Shown here in pieces: positions 26,861 through 34,586 of a DNA stretch of 64,000 nt (position 1 is its first letter; each line of letters starts with the position of its first letter). The translations under genes and the position numbers were made by a program. The notes beneath the pieces were generated by a model. It saw only the letters and a list, made by a program, of their open reading frames with translations. It had not been told where the DNA came from and did no database searches. The stretch spans positions 1 through 64,000 of the forward strand of contig JAUJMU010000003.1 of the NCBI GenBank assembly GCA_030446715.1. Reading direction: 5' to 3'. The stretch comes from Cytophagales bacterium. Its GTDB lineage: Bacteria; Bacteroidota; Bacteroidia; Cytophagales; 172606-1.

Positions 26861-28249
26861 ATGTATCTTAAACTGGACGGAAAAATACTCGTCGTAGACG
26901 ACGACCAACATATATTATTCACCACCAAGCTTGCCCTAAAAGACCGTTTCACCACCTTTCGCACCGAAAGTACACCACAGGGACTTAGAGAAATACTAAA
27001 AGAAGAACATTTTGACGTACTTCTGCTGGATATGAATTTCACCCCCGGGATGTCAAGTGGCAAGGAAGGTCTGCAGTGGCTGAAGGTTGTAAAGGAGGTT
27101 TCCCCTGATACTCAGGTGGTGATGCTTGCCTCTTACGGTGACAGTGATGCCGCCTTGCTGGCTATCCGCGAAGGTGCCACTGATTTTATGAACAAGCCCC
27201 TTGACCGCGAAAAGCTGGTCTCGGCCGTAACCACGGTGTACTGGCTCAGCCAGTCCAACAAGCGGGTACGGTACCTGCAGGCCCGGCAGCGGGCCCTGCA
27301 GCTGGAACTGAGTATTCAGCCCGAGGAGATCATTGCCCAGTCACCGGCCATGCGCAGCGTGATGCAGGCAGTAAAAGAGGCTGCTGCTTCTGAAGCCAAT
27401 GTGCTGATTCATGGCGAAAACGGCACCGGAAAGGACATCATTGCCCGTGCCATTCACCGCTTGTCGGCAAGGTCCCACGAGGTTTTCGTGAAGGTGGAGG
27501 TGAACCAAACGCCCATTGCGGTGCTGGAACCCGCCCTTTTCGGCCTCGTGATTGACCCGGTAATCACCGACCCTGCCGACCGGCCCGGAAAGCTTGAAAT
27601 CGCCTCCGGTGGCACCCTGTACCTCGACGAAGTGGGCAGTCTGCCTCTGCCCCTGCAAAACAAACTGCTCGCCGCTATGGAAAGTCAGGAGGTGACCCGG
27701 ATCGGGGCACGCATTCCCGTATCCGTGGATGTGCGCCTTGTCAGCGCGGCCAATCCGCAGCGGCCCGGCAGTGGCCCGGAATCCGGCTCCGGGAGCGACG
27801 TTTTCCGCAAACTGGGCGCCGTGGAGATTCACCTGCCACCCCTGCGGGAGCGGAAGGAAGATATTCCCTACCTGGTCGAGCATTTCTTAACCCAGTTTTC
27901 CCGCAAATACCGGAAGGATGGCATGCAGCTGGCCGCCGGCACCAACCGGCTGCTGCAGCAATACGGCTGGCCGGGCAATGTACGGGAACTGAAGCAGTCC
28001 ATCGAACGGGCTGTACTGGTCTGTGATGGATTCATCCTGTCTGCCGGTGATATTCTGGGCACTCCCGCTGCACCGGCTAAAGTCAGCCGGCCCGTTACTT
28101 CTTTTCACCTTGAGGATATTGAACGGAAAACGATCAGTGAGGCCATTAAACGCTACGAAGGAAATTTGTCGAGGGCAGCCGTTGAGCTTGGCCTCGGACG
28201 CAGTACCCTCTACCGCAAAATGGAGAAGTACGGGATAGGGCAGGAGTAG
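26861..28249 (+). CDS. NtrC-family response regulator with AAA+ and Fis-type HTH domains, GAFTGA loop not recognisable
   Basis: Receiver domain (about 7-120; KILVVDDDQHI, phospho-Asp in VLLLDMNF, Lys in FMNKPLD), AAA+ domain (about 160-385) and a C-terminal Fis-like helix-turn-helix (LEDIERKTISEAIKRYEGNLSRAAVELGLGRSTLYRKMEKY). Walker A is GENGTGKD and Walker B GGTLYLDEVGSL, with the sensor region YGWPGNVRELKQSIE. Between ALFG and GKLEIASGGTL, where sigma-54 activators carry GAFTGA, the sequence is LVIDPVITDPADRP. The loop that contacts sigma-54 is therefore missing. Family precedent (TyrR, HupR) suggests action with another sigma factor or as a repressor. The ATG at 26861 is preferred to an in-frame TTG at 26852. 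No kinase is adjacent. Confidence 0.9.
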   Translation: MYLKLDGKILVVDDDQHILFTTKLALKDRFTTFRTESTPQGLREILKEEHFDVLLLDMNFTPGMSSGKEGLQWLKVVKEVSPDTQVVMLASYGDSDAALLAIREGATDFMNKPLDREKLVSAVTTVYWLSQSNKRVRYLQARQRALQLELSIQPEEIIAQSPAMRSVMQAVKEAAASEANVLIHGENGTGKDIIARAIHRLSARSHEVFVKVEVNQTPIAVLEPALFGLVIDPVITDPADRPGKLEIASGGTLYLDEVGSLPLPLQNKLLAAMESQEVTRIGARIPVSVDVRLVSAANPQRPGSGPESGSGSDVFRKLGAVEIHLPPLRERKEDIPYLVEHFLTQFSRKYRKDGMQLAAGTNRLLQQYGWPGNVRELKQSIERAVLVCDGFILSAGDILGTPAAPAKVSRPVTSFHLEDIERKTISEAIKRYEGNLSRAAVELGLGRSTLYRKMEKYGIGQE

Positions 28250-28361
28250 TAAGTCTGGAGTGATAAGTGGTAAGTGCAGAGTGGGCAGTAGGCAGTGGCC
28301 ATTAGGATCGGTTCCTCAGGTCTTACTACTTACCACTTGCGTCTTGCCACTTACGACTAAA
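28250..28361 (+). repeat. Opposed heptad repeat arrays, NNNNAGT ... NNNACTT
   Basis: From 28257 units ending in AGT recur every 7 bases (GATAAGT, GGTAAGT, GCAGAGT, GGGCAGT, AGGCAGT). After a short centre, ACTACTT, ACCACTT, GCGTCTT, GCCACTT, ACGACTA run back. The arms are mutually complementary in part (AGTGGTAAGT with ACTTACCACT), giving a hairpin between two convergent genes. Confidence 0.75.
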
Positions 28362-29210
28362 TCAGGGATTACACTGGTCGCAGAAGGCCGGGTCGCTTTT
28401 GGTGGCACCGGAAGGGAACTTATTTTCCTGTACGTAGCCGCACTTGTCGCACCGGGTAACTACTGCCAGCGGCAGGGAGGTAGGGGTGCCGCACCAGCCG
28501 CACGGCAGGCCGGGTATTTTCTCTTTGGGTGTGAAACCAGGCCAGTGGCAGGCCGGGCAGAGGCTGGTCAGCTTTTGCAGCAGGGCTTCCGTGGCTTTGG
28601 CAATTACCGCCATGCGGGTAGGATTGAGATGGGCACGCATGTCCGTTTCTACGATAACCTCTCCGTGCCGCTCCAGCACGGCAGCCGCCGCATGTCTGAG
28701 TTGATGAAAATCAGTAATCCCCCTGGTCACCAGATCTTTCCGGGAGGGCGAGCCGCCGTAAACGATCAAGGCATGGGAAGGGAAAAGAACCTGCCGGGCG
28801 AATGTTTCGGTTTCTTCAGGGGAGTAGCAGACTTTGTGGCCGTAATTGGTGTCGGTGGAAATTTCCTGCGCAGCAATCTCCAGACCATTTTCCCGGTCTG
28901 TCAGCAGCAGTAATTCCGTATCAGCCGCAACAAAAGGAATAGCCGGGTGAGGTCCAAAACTGCCCTCACTGGCTATTCCGAGACTGGCACCGGTCTTTTC
29001 AAGTGCTGCCATGACTTTTTGCCGTGCTGTTTCAAGCGGATTTCCGGCGCGGGGAATTTCCCCGGTAAAGGTTCCGAAAAGGTCGGTATTCAGTCCGGCT
29101 GGCACCTGACAGCGTACGCCAAGCCTCTTTTCCACAGCTGGTAATATCACTTTCTCCTTGCCATGCATGGTGGCAATCACGAGGCTCCGGCCGGTAAAGG
29201 GAGTGGTCAT
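28362..29210 (-). CDS. DUF6671-like protein with C-terminal zinc-ribbon cysteines
   Basis: 282 residues, soluble, no signal peptide. The N-terminal domain starts GRSLVIATMHGKEKVILPAVEK and contains GIASEGSFGPHPAIPFVAADTEL and GHKVCYSPEE. The C-terminal 65 residues hold four CxxC pairs (CPAC, CGWC, CDKC, CDQC), enough for two zinc ribbons. The layout matches the uncharacterised Bacteroidota/Proteobacteria family annotated as DUF6671. The GSFGPHP motif and the set of charged residues suggest an enzyme acting on a phosphorylated or nucleotide ligand, but no function is known. The gene is boxed on both sides by spacers of the same heptad-repeat family, so it might have moved as a unit. Confidence 0.7.
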   Translation of the reverse strand: MTTPFTGRSLVIATMHGKEKVILPAVEKRLGVRCQVPAGLNTDLFGTFTGEIPRAGNPLETARQKVMAALEKTGASLGIASEGSFGPHPAIPFVAADTELLLLTDRENGLEIAAQEISTDTNYGHKVCYSPEETETFARQVLFPSHALIVYGGSPSRKDLVTRGITDFHQLRHAAAAVLERHGEVIVETDMRAHLNPTRMAVIAKATEALLQKLTSLCPACHWPGFTPKEKIPGLPCGWCGTPTSLPLAVVTRCDKCGYVQENKFPSGATKSDPAFCDQCNP

Positions 29211-29339
29211 TATTTAGTTGTAAGTTGTAAGTCGCCAGTCGTAAGTGGGTTGACTTGAGAAGCCAGTTCTGTTCGTCAATGCCCACCGCCAATCCTGCCA
29301 CTTACCACTTATGACTCTGTACTGGCGACTTACCACTTC
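29211..29339 (-). repeat. Opposed heptad repeat arrays, AGTCGTA ... CCACTTA
   Basis: AGTTGTA, AGTTGTA, AGTCGCC and AGTCGTA begin at 29215. CCACTTA, CCACTTA, TGACTCT, GTACTGG, CGACTTA and CCACTT end at 29338, next to the icd stop codon. Same family and opposed arrangement as at 2.4 and 28.3 kb. Confidence 0.75.
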
Positions 29340-30827
29340 TTACTGTCCCTGCGCCAGGGAGTAACCCTGTTTGCCGCCGTAATTCATGAGCATTTCAAGG
29401 GAACAAATCTTCAGGTCAGGGGCAATCTTTGTGGCATAATTCAGGCAGGTATGCTGAGTGAGCGGCGCAAGGTCGCGTGACTCCACGCGCACCCGGTACT
29501 GGTTGATGCAATCCGTGAACACTGATTTGGTTGGCCACACCTGAGTGCCCCGGTTGGAGATGGTGACCAGCCGCAAAGTTGCCGGGAGGTGTTTCTGGAA
29601 AATTTCGGCTAATCCTTCAGGCGATCCCTCGCTCTCGACAAAGAAATCCACCCCTGCAATAGACTCAGCGCCGCCCTTGGGGCTGACCAGAATCCGGTTG
29701 CTGGCCGGTTTTTCGGGTTGCCGGAAGGAGCGCGTTTGCGGCTCGCCGGATACGGACTTGCCATTTTCAGGGGTTCGGCCGAGGTTGCTGATGATGGCTT
29801 CCGTGAATTTATCCGTAGCGACTGCGCTGGCCGGACTGGCACCGAAATCACGGGTGTGCACCCCTTGCTCCAGCGTATATAACAAGGCATTTTCGATCAG
29901 CATGGCCTTTTCTGACAGGCCAAGGTGGCGCAACATCATAATGCCACTGAGCAGTAGCGCTGTTGGGTTGGCCATATTCTTACCGGCAATGTCAGGAGCC
30001 GTGCCGTGAACCGCCTCGAAAATCGAAACGAAATCACCGATGTTGGCAGAGGGCGCAAACCCAAGACCGCCAACCAGGCCGGCGCACAGGTCAGAAATGA
30101 TGTCGCCCTGCAAATTTGGCAGTACCACTACTTCAAAATTGTCGGGCCGGGTCACCAGCTTCATGGCAAGGTCATCCACGATGATGTCGCTGGCCTGCAG
30201 GTCGGGGTACTCTCTGGCTACCTCGTAGAAGCACTCCAGAAACAGGCCGTCGGTCAGCTTCATGATGTTGGCTTTGTGGCCGCAGCTGATCTTTGCGGCA
30301 CCTTTCCGCCGCGCCATTTCAAAAGCGTAACGGTGAACCTGCAGCGAGCCCGGCCGGGTAATAAAACGGCGGCACAAGGCTACGTCGTGGGTGAGCAGGT
30401 GCTCAATTCCTCCATACGTATCTTCGATGTTTTCGCGTACAATGGTGATATCCACTGGTATACCCGCCCGGGAGTGCAGGGTGTCCACTCCGCTCAGGGT
30501 CTTGAACACCCGCTTGTTGGCGTAGGTGTTCCATACTTTACGGGCGGTAACGTTTATACTTTTAACCCCCTTCCCCTTGGGAGTTTCCATCGGGCCTTTA
30601 AACAGGATTCCGGTTTCTTCAATGATCTCCTTGGCCTCCGGGGTCATGCCGGTGGAGAAGCCCTGCTCAAAAATGGCTTTACCCATGTCGGCCATCCGGT
30701 AAGTGAGTCCGGTGCCGGCTCTGTCAAAGATGTGCAAGACCGCATCCATAATTTCAGAACCGATGCCGTCGCCCCGGGCAACGGCAATTTCTACTTTAAC
30801 CGGATTCCCTGCATTGATATCTGGCAT
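29340..30827 (-). CDS. icd: Isocitrate dehydrogenase, extended type
   Basis: TCA-cycle enzyme converting isocitrate to 2-oxoglutarate and CO2. 495 residues from the ATG at 30827; the frame stays open to a TTG at 30854, which is not preferred. The core (about 10-340) has the beta-decarboxylating dehydrogenase motifs: ARGDGIGSEIM, RENIEDTYGGIEHL, ISCGHKANIMKLTDGLF, VDDLAMKLV, LPNLQGDIISDLCAGLVGG and HGTAPDIAGKNMANPTA. A C-terminal extension of about 140 residues (SPKGGAESIAGVDFF onward) matches the long isocitrate dehydrogenases typified by the Thermus enzyme. Coenzyme preference (NADP likely) was not resolved. It diverges from the ABC export operon. Confidence 0.93.
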   Translation of the reverse strand: MPDINAGNPVKVEIAVARGDGIGSEIMDAVLHIFDRAGTGLTYRMADMGKAIFEQGFSTGMTPEAKEIIEETGILFKGPMETPKGKGVKSINVTARKVWNTYANKRVFKTLSGVDTLHSRAGIPVDITIVRENIEDTYGGIEHLLTHDVALCRRFITRPGSLQVHRYAFEMARRKGAAKISCGHKANIMKLTDGLFLECFYEVAREYPDLQASDIIVDDLAMKLVTRPDNFEVVVLPNLQGDIISDLCAGLVGGLGFAPSANIGDFVSIFEAVHGTAPDIAGKNMANPTALLLSGIMMLRHLGLSEKAMLIENALLYTLEQGVHTRDFGASPASAVATDKFTEAIISNLGRTPENGKSVSGEPQTRSFRQPEKPASNRILVSPKGGAESIAGVDFFVESEGSPEGLAEIFQKHLPATLRLVTISNRGTQVWPTKSVFTDCINQYRVRVESRDLAPLTQHTCLNYATKIAPDLKICSLEMLMNYGGKQGYSLAQGQ

Positions 30828-30874
30828 AGTGACTGTGTGGTTAGGCAGTGGCAAAAGTAGTTAAAGTATTTTAA

Positions 30875-30893
30875 ATAATAGTAATACTATTAT
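30875..30893. promoter_or_regulatory. 19-bp palindrome between icd and the export operon (candidate TetR operator)
   Basis: ATAATAGTA-A-TACTATTAT is a perfect 9-1-9 inverted repeat. The left half (ATAATAGTA) and part of the right recur in the same order upstream of sbtA at 38508-38526. The TetR-family gene between these two targets is the obvious candidate binder; this is inference. Confidence 0.5.
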
Positions 30894-30908
30894 ACTATAT
30901 TTTTTTAC

Positions 30909-30916
30909 TATCTTTG
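30909..30916 (+). promoter_or_regulatory. Candidate -7 element of the ABC export operon
   Basis: TATCTTTG is a perfect TAnnTTTG match, 83 bases before the ABC transporter start and 16 bases after the palindrome. No TTTG partner is seen at -33, where the sequence is AT-only; such a promoter could depend on, or be blocked by, a regulator at the palindrome. Confidence 0.45.
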
Positions 30917-30998
30917 AGGCAAGTAAGGTATAAGACTGCTTTTGTAAGAACTTTACGGAAAGTCAGTGGTTTCTTTATAAAATCTCTCCCGGGCGTTT

Positions 30999-33206
30999 AT
31001 GACAAGCATCCATATCCAACAGGTAATAGAACAACTATCCCAGCTAACCGGGCTGAAAGAGACTACTTATTCCTTTCAGTACGCCAACCTGCCTAAAGAA
31101 GATCTTTCGATCTCCGGGTTCATCCATGAGCTGACCATTCAGGGGCAGAAAGGCGGCTTTACCTGCATAAAGAATTACCTTCCGGTAAATGATGCGGCGG
31201 CTTTCATAAGTCAGATATCCTTTCCGGTTCTTTTTTTCCGGGAGGTGGCTCCGGGAAGTATTGCACCGGTGTTCATTTTTCCGGATGAATCAGACGCGGT
31301 GAAAGGCCTTGATCTGTCTCAGTCAGCGGTGGTTGACCTCGGCCAGCTGCGGGAGTGGCTGCCCGCTTATTGCCGGGAAACCAATCAGGCCCTTAAAGAG
31401 CCCCGGACGCAGATTGTTTTCGTTTCCTTTTTCATCATGGAATCGATTGCTGAAGATGGCGCACAGGACGGGGAGGGAAACCAAACCTACCCCAAACCCA
31501 TAGACCGGCTTTTCCGGCTCCTGGCAGCTGAGAAAAAGTCAATTTATTATATATACATCTATGCCGTTATTGTGGGCCTGATCACGCTGGTCATTCCACT
31601 GGGCATGCAGGCCATCATCGGTCTGATTTCGGGTGGTATGGTGTTCAGTTCGGTGGTCGTCCTGATCGCAGTGGTGATCTGCGCGGTGCTGGCCTCAGGG
31701 GGGCTTCAGATCATGCAGATCAGTCTGGTGGAAATTCTGCAACAGCGGATCTTTGCCAAGGCGGCTTATGAGCTTGCCTACCGGGTACCCAAGATCAAAA
31801 CCGAATCCCTGTACGGCTACCACCCGCCCGAACTGATGAACCGTTTTTTTGACGTAGTCAACATTCAGAAGTCGCTGCCCAAGTTGCTGGTGGACCTGAC
31901 GGGTGCCGTGCTGCAGATTCTGTTCGGGATGATCCTGCTGTCTTTTTACCATCCCTTTTTTATGGTTTTCAGCGTGCTTCTGGTGAGCGTGATTCTGATC
32001 ATTATGCGGATCACAGGACCTAAAGGTTTGAAAACCAGCATTTACGAGTCGAAATACAAATACAAAATCGCCTACTGGCTGGAAGAAGTAGCCCGCACCG
32101 TTCACACCTTCAAAGGTACCGGCGACTCCAGCCTGCACGTGCAGCGGATGGATGAGTACGTAAACCAGTACCTTTACTACCGCAAGAGCCACTTCAGCAT
32201 CCTGCGGATGCAGTTCTCGTACATCGTGCTGTTCAAAACCTTCATCATCGGCGGACTGCTCATTCTGGGTACGCTCCTGGTGGTAGACCGGCAAATCTCT
32301 CTGGGGCAGTTTGTGGCCGCAGAGGTAGTGATCGTACTGGTGATCGGTGCCGTGGAGAAAATTATTTTTACCATGGAAACGATTTATGACATTCTGACCT
32401 CCGTGGATAAAATCGGTCAGATTACTGACCTTCCCCTGGAAAAAGACAAAGGTTTGAAAATAAGCCTGAATCAGTATCCCAACGGGTTGCAGGTAACGGT
32501 GAAAGACCTGCATTACACGTCCGCGCAGAACAACCAGGTGACCTTGCAGGGAATCAGCTTTTCAATGCAGCCGGGCGAGAAGGTAGCCTTTGCGGGTCCG
32601 CGGCAGTCGGGGAAAGTGACGCTGGCAAGGATGCTTTCCGGATTGATCGAGACATTTGAAGGGAGCATTCAGTTCAATGGCATTTCCCGCCGCGACCTGC
32701 ACAAGACTTCGGTGCGGACATCGGTGGGCACCAACATGCTGAGTCATGATCTTTTTGAAGGAACCTTATTGGATAATATTTCGGTTGGGCGGTTGCAGGT
32801 GGATTACGATGATATCTGGTGGTCAATCCGGATGGCGGGTCTGAGCGACTACGTAAATGCATTGCCCGATGGGCTCCAGACTTGGTTCGGAGCCGAAGGC
32901 GTACGGCCTGCCCCCGATATCCGTCATCAGATTATTCTGGCGCGGAGCATTGCTGCCAGACCACGTTTGCTGGTGCTGTATGACGACTGGGGTGACTGGC
33001 CGAAGGACGACCGGGAGCAGGTTATTTCCGGACTGATGGCACCGGAAATGCCATGGACGCTGATTGTGGTTTCCAATGACGCCCAGTTTCTCGAAAAGTG
33101 CAACCGGGTACTGATCATCCACGACGGAAAAATAATTGCAGAAGGCAAGTTCAGTGAACTGACCAACCATCCCGAGCTTCGCGATAAAGTCATTCAGAGC
33201 TACTGA
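30999..33206 (+). CDS. Type I secretion-like ABC permease-ATPase with degenerate ATP-binding motifs
   Basis: 735 residues. N-terminal cytosolic domain (1-175) at the place of a C39 peptidase-like region but without a recognisable catalytic Cys motif. A six-helix exporter domain follows (about 185-455). The nucleotide-binding domain (about 495-735) departs from consensus at every key position: Walker A is GPRQSGKVT (Ser/Thr to Val), the LSGGQ signature is replaced by PAPDI before RHQIILARSIA, Walker B ends YDDWGD with Asp for the catalytic Glu, and the H-loop His is Asn (VVSNDAQF). Surrounding strands are well kept, so it is a folded domain under selection rather than a decaying one. It heads an operon with HlyD- and TolC-type genes (27-bp gap, then 4-bp overlap). 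Substrate unknown. Confidence 0.9.
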   Translation: MTSIHIQQVIEQLSQLTGLKETTYSFQYANLPKEDLSISGFIHELTIQGQKGGFTCIKNYLPVNDAAAFISQISFPVLFFREVAPGSIAPVFIFPDESDAVKGLDLSQSAVVDLGQLREWLPAYCRETNQALKEPRTQIVFVSFFIMESIAEDGAQDGEGNQTYPKPIDRLFRLLAAEKKSIYYIYIYAVIVGLITLVIPLGMQAIIGLISGGMVFSSVVVLIAVVICAVLASGGLQIMQISLVEILQQRIFAKAAYELAYRVPKIKTESLYGYHPPELMNRFFDVVNIQKSLPKLLVDLTGAVLQILFGMILLSFYHPFFMVFSVLLVSVILIIMRITGPKGLKTSIYESKYKYKIAYWLEEVARTVHTFKGTGDSSLHVQRMDEYVNQYLYYRKSHFSILRMQFSYIVLFKTFIIGGLLILGTLLVVDRQISLGQFVAAEVVIVLVIGAVEKIIFTMETIYDILTSVDKIGQITDLPLEKDKGLKISLNQYPNGLQVTVKDLHYTSAQNNQVTLQGISFSMQPGEKVAFAGPRQSGKVTLARMLSGLIETFEGSIQFNGISRRDLHKTSVRTSVGTNMLSHDLFEGTLLDNISVGRLQVDYDDIWWSIRMAGLSDYVNALPDGLQTWFGAEGVRPAPDIRHQIILARSIAARPRLLVLYDDWGDWPKDDREQVISGLMAPEMPWTLIVVSNDAQFLEKCNRVLIIHDGKIIAEGKFSELTNHPELRDKVIQSY

Positions 33207-33233
33207 TCCTTACCTAAATTACACAGAAGTATC

Positions 33234-34586
33234 ATGCTGAAAATATCTCAGGAAACCATTCAGGACCAGGAACTGGAGCATAAGCTTAAGGCACTGCAGA
33301 CGCTGCATCCGCCCAAGTCGGCCAAAACATTAGCCCGTGTACTGGTTGGAATGGGAGTCTTCTTGTTTATCTGCCTGTTTCTGCCCTGGCAGCAGAACAT
33401 TCAGGGCACGGGCACGGTCACGGCCCTTACGCCCCAGGACCGGCCGCAGACTGTGCAGACGGCCATTGCCGGCCGGATCATCAGCTGGAATGTGCAGGAA
33501 GGCCAGTTTGTGAAAGCTAAAGATACCATCCTGACCCTGTCTGAAATCAAGGATGAATATTTTGATCCGCAACTGCTGACCCGGCTCTCCGAACAGGTGC
33601 AGGCCAAGGAAGAAGTCATTGCGGCCAACCGGAACAAAGTGACCGCCCTTGCCCAGAATATCGTGGCTCTCGGGGAAGGTCTGCAGCTGAAATTGCAGCA
33701 GGCTCAGAACAAACTCCGGCAGGCCCGCTATAAGCTGGTAATGGACAGCACCGACTATGAGGCTGAAAAAATTAATTTTCAGATTGCCAACCGCCAGTTT
33801 ACGGGTGGCGAAAATATGTACCGCAACGGACTGGTATCGCTGGTAGAATACGAAAAACGCAAACTGAAGCTTCAGGAAACCAATGCCAAGCTGGTTTCGA
33901 TGGAAAACAAAGTGCTGGCTGCCAAAGCCGAAGTAATCAACGCCCGCATTGAACTGAACTCCATCGCGGCAGAATACGCCAAAGAAATTGCCAAGGCCAA
34001 CTCTGACCGCAGCTCGGCGCTATCGTACCTGTCGGATGCGGAGGGGGAGCTTTCCAAGCTGAGAAATAAACTTTCCAGCGTAGAAGTACGCGTGCAGCAG
34101 CGGGCCATCCTGGCCCCGCAGGACGGCTACGTGGTCCGGGCCCTGAAGGCCGGTATCGGTGAAACCATCAAGGAAGGCGAAGCCGTCGTTACGGTGCAGC
34201 CGGCTACGCCGCAGAAAGCCGTTGAACTATACATCAACGCGATGGACGTACCGCTGATTTCCAAGGGCCGGCACGTGCGGCTCGAGTTTGACGGCTGGCC
34301 CGCCCTGCAGTTTTCCGGCTGGCCCAGTGTGTCGGTAGGTACATTCGCCGGCCGGGTGGCGGTGATAGATTACGTCAACAGCAAAGCCGGCAAGTACCGG
34401 ATACTGGTTACGCCCGACCACAACCAGGAGCCCTGGCCGGAGCAGTTGCGGCTGGGTTCGGGGGTGTACGGCTGGACCATGCTCAACGATGTACCGATCT
34501 GGTACGAAATCTGGCGGCAGCTCAATGGGTTCCCGCCCAGCCTGAACGAAGAACCCTCTGACGGGGAAGGAGGCCCGAAAAAATGA
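33234..34586 (+). CDS. HlyD-family periplasmic adaptor (membrane fusion protein)
   Basis: 450 residues. Short cytosolic tail, one membrane helix (about 37-55, LVGMGVFLFICLFLPW), a half-lipoyl segment (AIAGRIISWNVQEGQFVKAKDTIL), a long coiled coil (about 120-290), the second half-lipoyl segment (ILAPQDGYVVRALKAGIGETIKEGEAVV) and a beta-barrel domain to the C-terminus. It links the inner-membrane ABC protein to the TolC-like channel. Its stop overlaps the next start (ATGA at 34583-34586), showing translational coupling. The coiled-coil length suits a type I secretion adaptor rather than a short RND adaptor. Confidence 0.92.
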   Translation: MLKISQETIQDQELEHKLKALQTLHPPKSAKTLARVLVGMGVFLFICLFLPWQQNIQGTGTVTALTPQDRPQTVQTAIAGRIISWNVQEGQFVKAKDTILTLSEIKDEYFDPQLLTRLSEQVQAKEEVIAANRNKVTALAQNIVALGEGLQLKLQQAQNKLRQARYKLVMDSTDYEAEKINFQIANRQFTGGENMYRNGLVSLVEYEKRKLKLQETNAKLVSMENKVLAAKAEVINARIELNSIAAEYAKEIAKANSDRSSALSYLSDAEGELSKLRNKLSSVEVRVQQRAILAPQDGYVVRALKAGIGETIKEGEAVVTVQPATPQKAVELYINAMDVPLISKGRHVRLEFDGWPALQFSGWPSVSVGTFAGRVAVIDYVNSKAGKYRILVTPDHNQEPWPEQLRLGSGVYGWTMLNDVPIWYEIWRQLNGFPPSLNEEPSDGEGGPKK

